Assembly (NCBI RefSeq): GCF_900155395.1
Contig: NZ_LT699717.1
Span: forward strand, 62,001-126,000
Direction: 5' to 3'
Origin: Merdibacter massiliensis
Lineage (GTDB): Bacteria > Bacillota_I > Bacilli_A > Erysipelotrichales > Erysipelotrichaceae
DNA length: 64,000 nt
Shown here: piece by piece, positions 1-8,344 of the stretch
How positions within the stretch are numbered: position 1 is the first letter of the stretch
How the letters are laid out: each line of letters begins with the position of its first letter
Translations under genes and position numbers: made by a program
Notes under the pieces: generated by a model
What the model saw: the letters and a program-made list of their open reading frames with translations, nothing else
What the model was told of the DNA's origin: nothing
Databases searched by the model: none

Positions 1-811
1 GAATCGTTATCAGAACTGTATGACCGTTTCCAATATCGGATTAGCTTCTGTTGTCTCCGATCCTTTTGGCAAGACAGCTTCCAATATCATGAAAGAAGTC
101 ATGAAGCCAAACGTGATTGATGATGACAAGATCTTAAAACTCATTCACAAAAATTGTAAGAACAAAGATAAGATACTAGACTCCCTTCACGGCTATCACA
201 TCGAAGCGGATCAACGATTCAAGATGGAAAAATCATTGAATCATATGGAGTACTTGGATCAACTCATCAATTCATGTGAAGCAGAATTGGTCAAGCGGGC
301 TTATCCTTTACGCGAATCTTTCCAGCATATCACACAAATAAAAGGAATTAGTTCCTTATCGGCCATTCTGATCATCTCTGAAATAGGAATCGATATGTCT
401 CAGTTTGAATCCGACAAACAACTTGTCAGTTGGGCTGGACTTTCTCCTGCCAACAACGAAAGTGCCGGCAAGAAAAAGTCAGTTCGTATCTCCAAAGCTG
501 GACAATATCTCAAACCACTGCTTGTCCAATGTGCTTTATCGACCATCAAAGATAAGACATCTTATTTTGGAAGAAAGTATTCCAATATCAAGAAACGACG
601 TGGTCACAAGAAAGCCATCATTGCGATCGCACGCATGATGTTGGTCAGTATCTATCACATGATCCTAACAGGCGAAGTATTTCAACCAACGGATTATGAA
701 TCCTTCATGAATCCACGATCCGATACCAAACAATCACTAACAGTTGAAGAAGCATTAAACTTTTTGAAACAATCCGGCATTGATATATCTTCTATTCAAA
801 TCAACTTATAA
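1..811 (+). CDS. IS110-family transposase, partial (C-terminal about 270 residues)
   Basis: Part of the DEDD/serine recombinase of IS110 elements, which uses a bridge RNA to choose target and donor DNA. The frame is open through base 2 to the window edge, so the ATG at 20 is internal. What remains is the coiled middle region and the C-terminal Tnp domain, with the GLSPANNES and VRISKAGQYL motifs that carry the conserved serine of this family. Over 263 residues it differs from the complete copy at 56266-57522 at 27 positions (about 90% identity). The two are therefore related but not a fresh duplication. The gene sits tail-to-tail with gdpP. Confidence 0.93.
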   Translation, partial: NRYQNCMTVSNIGLASVVSDPFGKTASNIMKEVMKPNVIDDDKILKLIHKNCKNKDKILDSLHGYHIEADQRFKMEKSLNHMEYLDQLINSCEAELVKRAYPLRESFQHITQIKGISSLSAILIISEIGIDMSQFESDKQLVSWAGLSPANNESAGKKKSVRISKAGQYLKPLLVQCALSTIKDKTSYFGRKYSNIKKRRGHKKAIIAIARMMLVSIYHMILTGEVFQPTDYESFMNPRSDTKQSLTVEEALNFLKQSGIDISSIQINL

Positions 812-876
812 ATTTTTTCGATATTTTTACTACTTATTTTTAAGTCGGCTTTTTTTTTACAGTTTTATTCACACTT
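1..876 (+). mobile_element. IS110-family insertion sequence, 3' part, cut by window edge
   Basis: The window opens inside an IS110-type element. It holds the transposase C-terminal part (to 811) and a 65-base right end. The right end matches the right end of the second copy (57523-57588) in sequence and order, including TTTAAGTCGGC and the final ATTCACACTT. The match stops at 876, which I take as the right boundary. The left part, with the expected non-coding RNA, lies outside the window. Confidence 0.85.
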
Positions 877-2835
877 ATGTTCCTCCTCTATCGCATCTAT
901 AGTCGCTATCAACTCTTGTTCGATTTCCTTCACATCACTGTGTTCACGCTGCAATGCCGCAGCTGTAAAATGACCGCCGCCCTGCATATGCTCCATGATC
1001 ACCTGTACATTTACATTACCGCGGCTGCGGCTGCTGATCGCAACGACATCATTTTCCTTGGACGTTTTTGCAATGACAAAACTTGCCTCCACACCGCGAA
1101 TAGTTAATAATTGATCAGCTACTTGCGCCATCAACGGCCGGCTTGGATACATATCCTCCAGTACAGCGGCGATCATGAACTTATCATGATACAGTTTCGC
1201 ATATTTTGCTATACGTGTTTTTTCTTCAAACTGGTCATATCGCTCACTTAAGATATTTTCTGTTGTGATCGGATCTGCTCCAAATTTTTTCAATGCAGCA
1301 GCTGCTTCAAATGTACGCGAGCCTGTACGCATCTTGAAGCGGTTCGTATCAACAACAATACCCAGATACATGATCGTCGCTTCTTCCGCACTGATTTCTA
1401 CACGATTCGGCTGATATGCCAGCATCTCGGTCATCAATTCACAAGAAGAACTGGCACCGCTTTCCAGATAAGTCACCAGCGGCCCGTCCACAAAACCGGC
1501 ACTGCGGCGATGATGATCGATGACAATGACGCGATTGGCCTTCTCGATCAATCTTGCACCGGTGCTTTGTGCCGGCACGTGATGATCGACCATGATCACA
1601 AGATCATCTTCATGTAAATAAGAAAGAGCAGCATCCTCATTGATAAATGCATGACGAGCATTTAACTCATCATGATACAAACGCAAGGCATCCTCCAGCT
1701 GGCTGTCTTTTGCGCAATCCTGCGAGACGATGAAAGTTTTTCGCTCACAGCGCTGTGCAATGCGCGACATACATAAAGCAGCTCCCATGCAATCAAAATC
1801 CATCATTTGATGGCCGACGATAAACACTTGCTGACTGTCGATGATCGCTTCACGGATCGTTTGCGACATCACGCGCACACGTACTTTGGAACGATTCGAT
1901 TTGGACTCTGAATTACCGCCGTAATAATGTACGCTATGCCCATATTCCCGTACTGCCACTTGATCTCCGCCGCGGCTTTGCGCCAGCTCGATCAATTCAT
2001 TGATCATGCCGTCCAACACAACATAGTCACTGGTTCCTCTGGCAAAGGCCATGCTCAAAGTAATAGATACATCCATCTCCTCACTTGCTGCACGAACCGT
2101 ATTCAGGATCGAAAACTTGGATTCTTTTACTTTTTGAAAAATTTGTTCATCTAACAGAACCAAGATACGATCGCTGCGTAAACGGCGGGTAAACATTCCC
2201 ATCTCGCGTGCCCATTCAGACAGCGGCTGACGGATCCGCGTATTGATATTTGATAAAATAGTTTCATCTTCGTATTGCTGGTATTCTGCATAATTGTCTA
2301 ACTGCAGCAGTCCTACCACAATTCCATTATTGCGATATTTTTCTTCCAGATTATGCATTTGAGTAATATCGCGAACATATAAGACCTGTGCATCCTCTTT
2401 TCGCGTGATCTCATAGACATAGTCATTTAAATGACAAACTACTACTTCGCGTCCATCATCATTAAACAATTCTTTGATTGCCGTGATCCATGCAGTCAGT
2501 TTTTTTCCAATCAGATCCGGATAACGATCTTCTAAAAAATCATTGACCCACGTAACACAATACTGATCATCATATGTGATCAGACCGATCTTGCCAAACA
2601 CCAGCGCCTCTTTCGCATCTTTTCCCAGCACACGTGAAATATCTAAATCGACGGTCTTCTTTTCTTTCTCCATGCGTGCCATGATCCAAATGATGATCAA
2701 TATATTGACGAGCACGACACCTGCAATGACCAAAGCTGTCTGCTGCAGTCCTACCATAAACAAAATGATGGCTGCAAGCACTTGGGCCGCCATTACGATC
2801 GATAACTGAACCTTAAAGTTTTCCAAACGTTCCAT
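865..2835 (-). CDS. gdpP: Cyclic-di-AMP phosphodiesterase GdpP (DHH family)
   Basis: Membrane-anchored enzyme that hydrolyses c-di-AMP to pApA, controlling a signal tied to potassium, osmotic and cell-wall homeostasis. At 656 residues it has the usual length. Visible in order: two N-terminal transmembrane segments (about residues 10-52), a PAS-like domain, a degenerate GGDEF domain (about 170-300), then the DHH phosphoesterase with its metal motifs (HQMMDFDCMG, MVDHHV, VIDHHRR) and the DHHA1 domain ending in QGGGHFTAAA. The start has a GAGGTG Shine-Dalgarno. It follows DUF2232 by 9 bases, as in the standard rpsF-ssb-rpsR-yybS-gdpP order. The last codons (Lys-Cys-Glu-stop) lie in sequence shared with IS110 right ends, so the native 3' end was probably altered by insertion. 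rplI, usually next, is absent here. Confidence 0.96.
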   Translation of the reverse strand: MERLENFKVQLSIVMAAQVLAAIILFMVGLQQTALVIAGVVLVNILIIIWIMARMEKEKKTVDLDISRVLGKDAKEALVFGKIGLITYDDQYCVTWVNDFLEDRYPDLIGKKLTAWITAIKELFNDDGREVVVCHLNDYVYEITRKEDAQVLYVRDITQMHNLEEKYRNNGIVVGLLQLDNYAEYQQYEDETILSNINTRIRQPLSEWAREMGMFTRRLRSDRILVLLDEQIFQKVKESKFSILNTVRAASEEMDVSITLSMAFARGTSDYVVLDGMINELIELAQSRGGDQVAVREYGHSVHYYGGNSESKSNRSKVRVRVMSQTIREAIIDSQQVFIVGHQMMDFDCMGAALCMSRIAQRCERKTFIVSQDCAKDSQLEDALRLYHDELNARHAFINEDAALSYLHEDDLVIMVDHHVPAQSTGARLIEKANRVIVIDHHRRSAGFVDGPLVTYLESGASSSCELMTEMLAYQPNRVEISAEEATIMYLGIVVDTNRFKMRTGSRTFEAAAALKKFGADPITTENILSERYDQFEEKTRIAKYAKLYHDKFMIAAVLEDMYPSRPLMAQVADQLLTIRGVEASFVIAKTSKENDVVAISSRSRGNVNVQVIMEHMQGGGHFTAAALQREHSDVKEIEQELIATIDAIEEEHKCE

Positions 2836-2844
2836 GATAACACC

Positions 2845-3723
2845 TCACATCATTGCTTTCCGAAGACCAAATAACAGATCCGCTTCACCCAGCAATACAA
2901 AAGCTATATTAACGATAGGGACAAATAATGCTAGATAGACGAAGACCATGGTTATCTTTCGTACCTGATGCAATGCTAAATAAGCAAACGCACATATTGC
3001 CCCATAGATGACTGCGATCAACCATGCCCCCATTGCTAAGCATTCGATCAGCCATTGCGTTTCTACTTGTAATTCTATCACAATTTGCAATAAATATAGA
3101 AGCCAAATCAATAGGATAGCAATACCAAGTGATCGCGGTGCACGGATCTGCAGCAGATTTTTCATTGGAATCGTCTTTATATGCAGCCTTTTTAATAACA
3201 TTTGCGCCCCTGCATGAATGATCAGCGACTGCAATACGGATAAAAAAACAATTGAAAAGAACAAAATGCTTTGTGCTTGCGGCAGCCAAGCCGCCATCTT
3301 ATTTTGAAGGAAAGCATCGATCAGCGCAATATCTGCAGTGAGATCGTAACCAAAAAGACCAGCCAAAAGCAGCATCGTGATCATATTAACAGCAAAAGCA
3401 ATCAAAAAGGAAAAGAATAACAGACAGGCATTGGATACTTTATGCTGCACACAACTGCCATAAACAAGACCAAGCAGCAAAGAGGACAGCAAATAAAAAA
3501 AAGAAGTCCAGGGAAGAAACGCCAATGAAAGCAGACAGATACTGCCCAAAGCAATTAACGCCCATCGAAGTCCATTGCGCGCAGCATACAGCAACATAGG
3601 AAATGCATACAGCCAAGGAATCGCAGCATCTATCAGAAATCCGCTGTATTGATTCAGCAATGCCAATATCATAGTCAATGCACTGATCAAAGCACCTTCG
3701 CTTAATTGTTGACTTTTCCGCAT
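2845..3723 (-). CDS. DUF2232 (YybS-family) integral membrane protein
   Basis: Polytopic membrane protein of 292 residues with about eight hydrophobic segments, matching the YybS/DUF2232 family in length, composition and position between rpsR and gdpP. The biochemical role is not established; related folds occur in ECF-type S components and other small membrane carriers. Its start has a strong GGGAGGTC Shine-Dalgarno. It lies downstream of the rpsR terminator, so expression depends on read-through or its own promoter. The family call rests on context plus topology. Confidence 0.8.
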   Translation of the reverse strand: MRKSQQLSEGALISALTMILALLNQYSGFLIDAAIPWLYAFPMLLYAARNGLRWALIALGSICLLSLAFLPWTSFFYLLSSLLLGLVYGSCVQHKVSNACLLFFSFLIAFAVNMITMLLLAGLFGYDLTADIALIDAFLQNKMAAWLPQAQSILFFSIVFLSVLQSLIIHAGAQMLLKRLHIKTIPMKNLLQIRAPRSLGIAILLIWLLYLLQIVIELQVETQWLIECLAMGAWLIAVIYGAICAFAYLALHQVRKITMVFVYLALFVPIVNIAFVLLGEADLLFGLRKAMM

Positions 3724-3748
3724 TTTTTTGACCTCCCTGATAAAACAA

Positions 3749-3770
3749 AAGTCCCCTGAAGCGGGGACTT
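3749..3770 (-). terminator. Rho-independent terminator after rpsR
   Basis: On the minus strand the sequence forms an AAGTCCCC/GGGGACTT stem with a GCTTCA loop followed by TTTGTTTT. It separates the ribosomal-protein genes from the membrane-protein/gdpP genes and may attenuate the latter. Confidence 0.85.
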
Positions 3771-3772
3771 AA

Positions 3773-4003
3773 TTACTCAGCTACGTAAGGCAGCAATGCC
3801 ATTTGACGTGCACGCTTGATTGCAGTAGCCAGCATACGCTGGTATTTTGCACGTGTTCCAGTCACACGTCTAGGAATGATCTTTCCATTGGCACTGATGA
3901 AACGTTTCAACAGTTCAACATCTTTGTAGTCGATATATTCAATCTTATTCTTTGTAAAGTAGCAGACTTTTCTGCGACCCATACGCTGTTTTTTGAAAGC
4001 CAT
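3773..4003 (-). CDS. rpsR: 30S ribosomal protein S18
   Basis: Small-subunit ribosomal protein that pairs with S6 on the platform of the 30S subunit. At 76 residues it is the normal length. It carries the S18 signature around [19 protein letters not shown], then [12 protein letters not shown], and is strongly basic. An AAGGAG Shine-Dalgarno precedes the ATG. It is third in the rpsF-ssb-rpsR operon and is followed directly by a terminator. Confidence 0.98.
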   Translation of the reverse strand: MAFKKQRMGRRKVCYFTKNKIEYIDYKDVELLKRFISANGKIIPRRVTGTRAKYQRMLATAIKRARQMALLPYVAE

Positions 4004-4017
4004 ATTGATCTCCTTTC

Positions 4018-4533
4018 TTAGAATGGTAAATCGTCACTTGCGATGTCAAGAGTATCCCCGGCATCAAAATCATTGGAGAAGGAATCCGAATTTACCTCAT
4101 TTTGTTGATAGCCGTTGTTTGCCGTGTAACCTCCATTTGGAGCACTATAGGATGGCTGTTGGTAATTAGGCTGCTGATAAGACGGCTGTTGATAATTGGA
4201 CTGTGCATTACCAGCACCCTTTGGTTCCAGGAACTGCACACTATCAGCAACAACTTCCGTCACATAGACACGTCTTCCATTCGCATCGTCATAATTGCGC
4301 GTCTGGATACGTCCTTCCACGCCTACCAAAGACCCTTTATGAAGATATTGGACCATCAGATCCGCTACCTTGTTCCAGGCAACACAGCTGATAAAATCAG
4401 CATCCGGCTGTCCTTGTGTTTTATAACGACGATCACAGGCTACCGTAAAAGATACGACCGAAGCATTGGAAGCGGTCTTGCGAAGCTCGGGATCTCGCGT
4501 AAGACGACCTACTAATACAACTCTGTTAATCAT
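4018..4533 (-). CDS. ssb: Single-stranded DNA-binding protein
   Basis: Binds single-stranded DNA during replication, repair and recombination. The N-terminal OB fold (about residues 1-108) has the typical [18 protein letters not shown] start and the [12 protein letters not shown] segment. A low-complexity Gln/Tyr/Pro linker of repeated QQPSYQQP units follows, then the acidic tail ending DDLPF, which docks SSB-interacting proteins. It is 171 residues long. It lies between rpsF and rpsR with short spacers and a strong AAGGAGGAG Shine-Dalgarno. Confidence 0.98.
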   Translation of the reverse strand: MINRVVLVGRLTRDPELRKTASNASVVSFTVACDRRYKTQGQPDADFISCVAWNKVADLMVQYLHKGSLVGVEGRIQTRNYDDANGRRVYVTEVVADSVQFLEPKGAGNAQSNYQQPSYQQPNYQQPSYSAPNGGYTANNGYQQNEVNSDSFSNDFDAGDTLDIASDDLPF

Positions 4534-4558
4534 CGTCTCTCCTCCTTAGTTATCTGTT

Positions 4559-4852
4559 TTATTTCTCATCTTCTGTTTTTAATACCATATAACGAACGAC
4601 ATTATTGCTGATACGTGCAATACGCTGGAATTCCTCGATTCCTTCGTTATTGGCAGTTACGTTGATCACCACATAGTAACCTTTGTTCATGTGGTTGATT
4701 TCATACGCGAACTCTTTTACTCCCCACTCATCCACTTTGTCAATGCTACCTTCGTGGTCAGTGATGATTGCATGCAAACGCTCCATTAAGCTCTGACGCG
4801 CTGCATCATCTAAAGATGCGTTCACGATATACATGATCTCGTATTTTTTCAT
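4559..4852 (-). CDS. rpsF: 30S ribosomal protein S6
   Basis: Partner of S18 on the 30S platform, 97 residues. The start is placed at the ATG at 4852 (MKKYEIMYIV), eight bases after AGGAGG. An upstream GTG at 4861 would overlap that Shine-Dalgarno and is rejected. S6 landmarks are the YEIMYIV strand and the AYEINHMNKGYYV strand. It is first in the operon, with its own promoter and a leader resembling the S6:S18-binding RNA motif, so autogenous control is likely. Confidence 0.98.
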   Translation of the reverse strand: MKKYEIMYIVNASLDDAARQSLMERLHAIITDHEGSIDKVDEWGVKEFAYEINHMNKGYYVVINVTANNEGIEEFQRIARISNNVVRYMVLKTEDEK

Positions 4853-4860
4853 TCTGCACA

Positions 4861-4900
4861 CCTCCTCTTGGTCTAACGGCTTCCCTATGGAAGCAAGGAA
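4861..4900 (-). promoter_or_regulatory. rpsF: Candidate S6:S18 ribosomal leader motif in the rpsF 5' UTR
   Basis: In minus-strand RNA, CCTTG (4894-4898) can pair with CAAGAGG (4864-4870), and CTTCC (4889-4893) with GGAAG (4880-4884). The asymmetric bulge carries a CCG (4877-4879). Two stems with a CCG in the bulge are the known features of the leader that binds the S6:S18 complex to repress translation. The outer stem touches the Shine-Dalgarno. Assignment is by eye from structure and position. Confidence 0.65.
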
Positions 4901-4923
4901 CAGATGATTCTGCTCGTTTTAAG

Positions 4924-4952
4924 ATTATAACAAACTTTCTTTCTGAAGTAAA
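4924..4952 (-). promoter_or_regulatory. Promoter of the rpsF operon
   Basis: Minus strand: TTTACT (4947-4952), 17-base spacer, TATAAT (4924-4929). The predicted start lies about 65 bases before the rpsF ATG, enough for the leader structure. Confidence 0.7.
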
Positions 4953-4981
4953 GATATTCTTGCAGCATTTTCTTTCTGCCA

Positions 4982-7117
4982 CTATCCATTTTCTTTTGCG
5001 CCAAATAGGACGCGATAATAATCTGTACTCAATACCTCTTGTGAAAAGACAATCTTATTGGATACGACTTTTTTCATATTGCTTACATATTCATCATCTA
5101 CTTCTACACCTTTATTCGGGGTAAATTTACCCGTTTCAGAATCATATTTTCCCTTGTCGCTGATCCAGGAACGATCATTCCAGATAACTAACGGTGCAGC
5201 ATCCGAAAAAACATCCCGTCCAACCAGCAATCTTGAATCATACTCGATTCCAAACAGATTTAACAGTGTTGGGACAATATCCAAACTGTAAGTAGGAGAC
5301 GATATCTCACATGCATATTCTTTCTTTTCATCCTCTAAACTGCCTGACCACAACAACCATGTATTATGATCCCGATCCCAATCTTTCTCTATCGTCTGCT
5401 GATAAAGATCTTCTAAATAATCTTCCTCATTTCCAAATGTCTTTGACTGAGCCAAACCATATGGATAATGATCAGAAGTCATACAGATGACCGTATCATC
5501 TGCGATTCCTGCCTTTTCTAATTTTTCTACCATGAGTGTCAATGCTTCTTCCAGCTCCATCTGGTAACAGAAATAATTCAATGTCGTTTCTTTATATTGA
5601 TCGCCCAATACTTCTTTGACCTTTTTCATGTATTTTTTTGTCTTTGCATCGCTGCTTACATAAGGAGCATGTCCGCTCAGCGTCATATAGTAAATACTGA
5701 ATGGCTGCTGATCGATATACGTATCCATCGTCTTGTCAAAGAAAACGCTGTCGCTTGGCCAGGCATCCGTAATATCCTCCAAGCCGTTGCCAACACCTAA
5801 ATATTTTGCGTATCCTAAATTTTCATGGGTCTGATCTCGATCATAATAATCATAGCTGCCGTTATGGAAAGCTGCACTATAATATCCTTGTTTCATCAGC
5901 TGTGTTCCCAGCGTATAATAATTTAGATTGCTTTTTGTTTCCAACATGGTTTCGACGCCATCCATCGGCACTAGTCCTGTCAAAAAAGAATACTCTCCTG
6001 TAGAAGTACTTCCGCCCCATGCCGGCTGATAATAATTTGAAAAATAAATACCATTATGTGTTAAACGATACAGCGTAGGCGTCAGCTCTTTATTGATTAC
6101 CGCATCAGAAAATGCTTCAGCACAAATCAAGATCAAGTTCTTTCCTTTGAATAAACCCGTATAGCGGTTCTTTGTAGTTGGACGCAAGCTATTGACATAA
6201 ACATGCATCGAACGCAGCGTCTCATCATCCGTATTCTCGCTTAACTCTTTAAAATCAATAGAAGATACATTTTGTCCATATTCTTTTGGTTCTTCTTTTT
6301 GTTCCTCCTGCGCAGCTACCAGTTCTTCTTTATCTGTATTTCCCAAGAGGTCATATTGCAAATTAAGCCGAAAACTAGTCAATAAACCAAATGCCTGTGT
6401 TGCTTTATCAAAATGATACTGCTGTGCATAAAGATCATGCAGCTGCAAAGGATATGTGGTGAATATTCCCGCTACGCTGACAACAATCCCGCATAACAAA
6501 ACGATCGTTGATTGACAAATAGTTAATCGAGCAGCCCGTTTGCTTCTTTTTAGATACCATAAATAAAGGATCACAGGCAATAAAAAGAAAAAGATGACCG
6601 GGATGCTGGAAACAATCACACGCAAAAGTTCTGCAGAAAAACCGCCGACCACGCCTCCAGCTCCTGTTTTCATACCCGATAGGGTCATATACATCTGAAA
6701 GCTCTCCCGTATCAGGCACTCTGTGATATAGAAAATCCCCATAAGCAACAGCAAGAGTACATTGACGCAATGTTTCCATTTAGCTTTTAATGGCAAAGTA
6801 ACCGCATCTAAAATCAATCCAGCTCCCAGTGTGAAAAGCAGCATTGGCAAAAAGCCCTTAAAGAGGCCTGTCTTCCCGATGATCCGCAACAATAATTCCA
6901 AATACAGCACAACAGCAGGAAATAATATTAGCATTGCCTTTTTATTTTTCAATTCTTTGATTTCCCTTATAATGCGATGCAATATCCGCTTGCATCTATG
7001 CTTTGTAAGAGAACAGTATTTTTTGATATTCTTTTGTTCTATCCTCATAAATCTATACCTGTCCATCGTTTCCTTGCTGCTGCCTGCAAAACACAAGGAA
7101 TCAATTACCCTTATCAT
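4982..7117 (-). CDS. LTA synthase family / sulfatase-type phosphoglycerol transferase
   Basis: Membrane enzyme of the alkaline-phosphatase superfamily, of the kind that polymerises glycerol phosphate for lipoteichoic acid or modifies other surface polymers. It has 711 residues: five transmembrane segments (about 62-78, 86-107, 117-136, 166-187, 203-221), a linker, then an extracellular catalytic domain from about 325. The metal/catalytic motifs are CAEAFSD and GGSTSTGEYSFL (nucleophile threonine about 371-373), with further ligands in TSDHYPYG. The first ATG has a weak Shine-Dalgarno; an in-frame ATG at 7066 has a better AAGGA, so the start is uncertain. It stands alone, 120 bases behind rpsF. 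The exact polymer it makes cannot be read from sequence. Confidence 0.88.
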   Translation of the reverse strand: MIRVIDSLCFAGSSKETMDRYRFMRIEQKNIKKYCSLTKHRCKRILHRIIREIKELKNKKAMLILFPAVVLYLELLLRIIGKTGLFKGFLPMLLFTLGAGLILDAVTLPLKAKWKHCVNVLLLLLMGIFYITECLIRESFQMYMTLSGMKTGAGGVVGGFSAELLRVIVSSIPVIFFFLLPVILYLWYLKRSKRAARLTICQSTIVLLCGIVVSVAGIFTTYPLQLHDLYAQQYHFDKATQAFGLLTSFRLNLQYDLLGNTDKEELVAAQEEQKEEPKEYGQNVSSIDFKELSENTDDETLRSMHVYVNSLRPTTKNRYTGLFKGKNLILICAEAFSDAVINKELTPTLYRLTHNGIYFSNYYQPAWGGSTSTGEYSFLTGLVPMDGVETMLETKSNLNYYTLGTQLMKQGYYSAAFHNGSYDYYDRDQTHENLGYAKYLGVGNGLEDITDAWPSDSVFFDKTMDTYIDQQPFSIYYMTLSGHAPYVSSDAKTKKYMKKVKEVLGDQYKETTLNYFCYQMELEEALTLMVEKLEKAGIADDTVICMTSDHYPYGLAQSKTFGNEEDYLEDLYQQTIEKDWDRDHNTWLLWSGSLEDEKKEYACEISSPTYSLDIVPTLLNLFGIEYDSRLLVGRDVFSDAAPLVIWNDRSWISDKGKYDSETGKFTPNKGVEVDDEYVSNMKKVVSNKIVFSQEVLSTDYYRVLFGAKENG

Positions 7118-7138
7118 TCACCCTTCAGTTCATTTACC

Positions 7139-7166
7139 ATTATAATAAACTTGCACCCGAATACAA
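7139..7166 (-). promoter_or_regulatory. Putative promoter of the LtaS-like gene
   Basis: Minus strand TTGTAT (7161-7166), 16-base spacer, TATAAT (7139-7144), about 20 bases ahead of the first ATG. The -10 is perfect; the -35 matches only partly. Confidence 0.5.
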
Positions 7167-7268
7167 GGACAACTTTGCAAAAATATTTATTCAAGATTGC
7201 TGCATATTGTAAAGATGTCTTCCGCATAGTATATTTTACTTATATATATTTTATCATTGGAGGAATGT

Positions 7269-7487
7269 ATGCTCTCATCAAATCTAGTGCTGCTTGTTAT
7301 TGTTTTCTTAATCTGTACTGCCATCTCTTATTATTTTAAGATCATTGCACAGGTATTGGATCACATCGAAAATCAATCTTCTTTCACATTTGGAAACCGC
7401 CATTTCTGGTATTTCGTTGTTCTTTTTTTTAATATTTTTGGTGTTCTGTTCTATTATGCAACCCAACGGAAACGGCATCTGAAATAG
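7269..7487 (+). CDS. Small PLDc_N-like membrane protein
   Basis: A 72-residue protein with two transmembrane helices. An N-terminal hydrophobic helix is followed by a short loop and a second helix with the pattern FWYFVVLFFNIFGVLFYY and a basic RKRHLK tail. This resembles the N-terminal membrane domain found before phospholipase-D/cardiolipin synthase and as free-standing small proteins; no nuclease domain follows. The ATG at 7269 sits five bases after GGAGG; a TTG at 7257 overlaps that site and is rejected. It converges on the CPBP gene with a three-base gap. Function unknown. Confidence 0.65.
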   Translation: MLSSNLVLLVIVFLICTAISYYFKIIAQVLDHIENQSSFTFGNRHFWYFVVLFFNIFGVLFYYATQRKRHLK

Positions 7488-7490
7488 CAG

Positions 7491-8189
7491 CTACAAAATC
7501 ATGGCGATATAAGAAATCAAATTATTGAAAAGATGGACACCGGCACTTGCTATGATTCCGCCGTGATGTTCATAATACCAGGCATTAAATAATCCAATCC
7601 CGCCATAAACAATCAAATAAATGAGATCTTGCCATTGTCCTGCAAAAAAAGAGTCCATCACATGAATCCAGCCAAAAGCAAATGCACTGATCAAAGCAGC
7701 TGCCCAAAATCCAAAGTAGCGCCGGGTACATGCAAAGACGCCTCCCCGGAATACGCTCTCCTCTACCATCGGCGCAAATATCATGATTGAAAACAACATA
7801 AAGTATGGTGCGATCACCACATTGGCTTGAATGACTTCTTGATTTGCACTGTCGCTTTGCCCGCTCAATGCTCCGCATAATAAACTTAAAATAACATTTA
7901 AAACAATGGCAAGAACACCGCCGGTCACCGTACGAATCAAAACTTTTGCCGGCTCTTTTTTTATCATATGAAAGGAACGTTTCCACTCATTCCAGCTCAA
8001 TACAACACACAGCAAGATCAAGACAATGTAAAGAATGGTCAGTACGCCTACATTGAAATATTGTGCCTGCGGATCTATGCACAATGTGAGAAATGCAGCT
8101 ATTTGCGGAACCAGCCAAAGATAACCTATAAAATAGGTCAGAAGCAGTGCAATCGTCCTTTTTATGGTCATTGAATTCTCTTTTTGCAT
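7491..8189 (-). CDS. CPBP family intramembrane metalloprotease (CAAX protease-like)
   Basis: Polytopic membrane protein of 232 residues with the Abi/CPBP motifs: EESVFRGGVF (paired glutamates and arginine), FGWIHV (histidine) and the C-terminal HLFNN. Bacterial members process membrane-associated peptides or give self-immunity to bacteriocins; the substrate here is unknown. The ATG at 8189 is used because an AAAGGAGG lies 12 bases upstream; the longer TTG form would swallow that site. No bacteriocin gene is visible nearby. Confidence 0.85.
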   Translation of the reverse strand: MQKENSMTIKRTIALLLTYFIGYLWLVPQIAAFLTLCIDPQAQYFNVGVLTILYIVLILLCVVLSWNEWKRSFHMIKKEPAKVLIRTVTGGVLAIVLNVILSLLCGALSGQSDSANQEVIQANVVIAPYFMLFSIMIFAPMVEESVFRGGVFACTRRYFGFWAAALISAFAFGWIHVMDSFFAGQWQDLIYLIVYGGIGLFNAWYYEHHGGIIASAGVHLFNNLISYIAMIL

Positions 8190-8316
8190 CTGCTTTTCTC
8201 CCTCCTTTTTCAATGTATTCGATCAACAATGAATTGATTCTTTTATTATATAGTACTTTTTATACACATGATATCCTATTTTTATCGATTTCAGAAATTC
8301 TTCAACCGTTGTACAC

Positions 8317-8340
8317 AAAAAAAGGGACATTTTGTCCCCT
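8317..8340 (-). terminator. Terminator of the rapZ-trxB operon
   Basis: Minus strand GGGACA-AAA-TGTCCC stem followed by a run of T. It lies four bases beyond the trxB stop codon. Confidence 0.85.
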
Positions 8341-8344
8341 CTGT

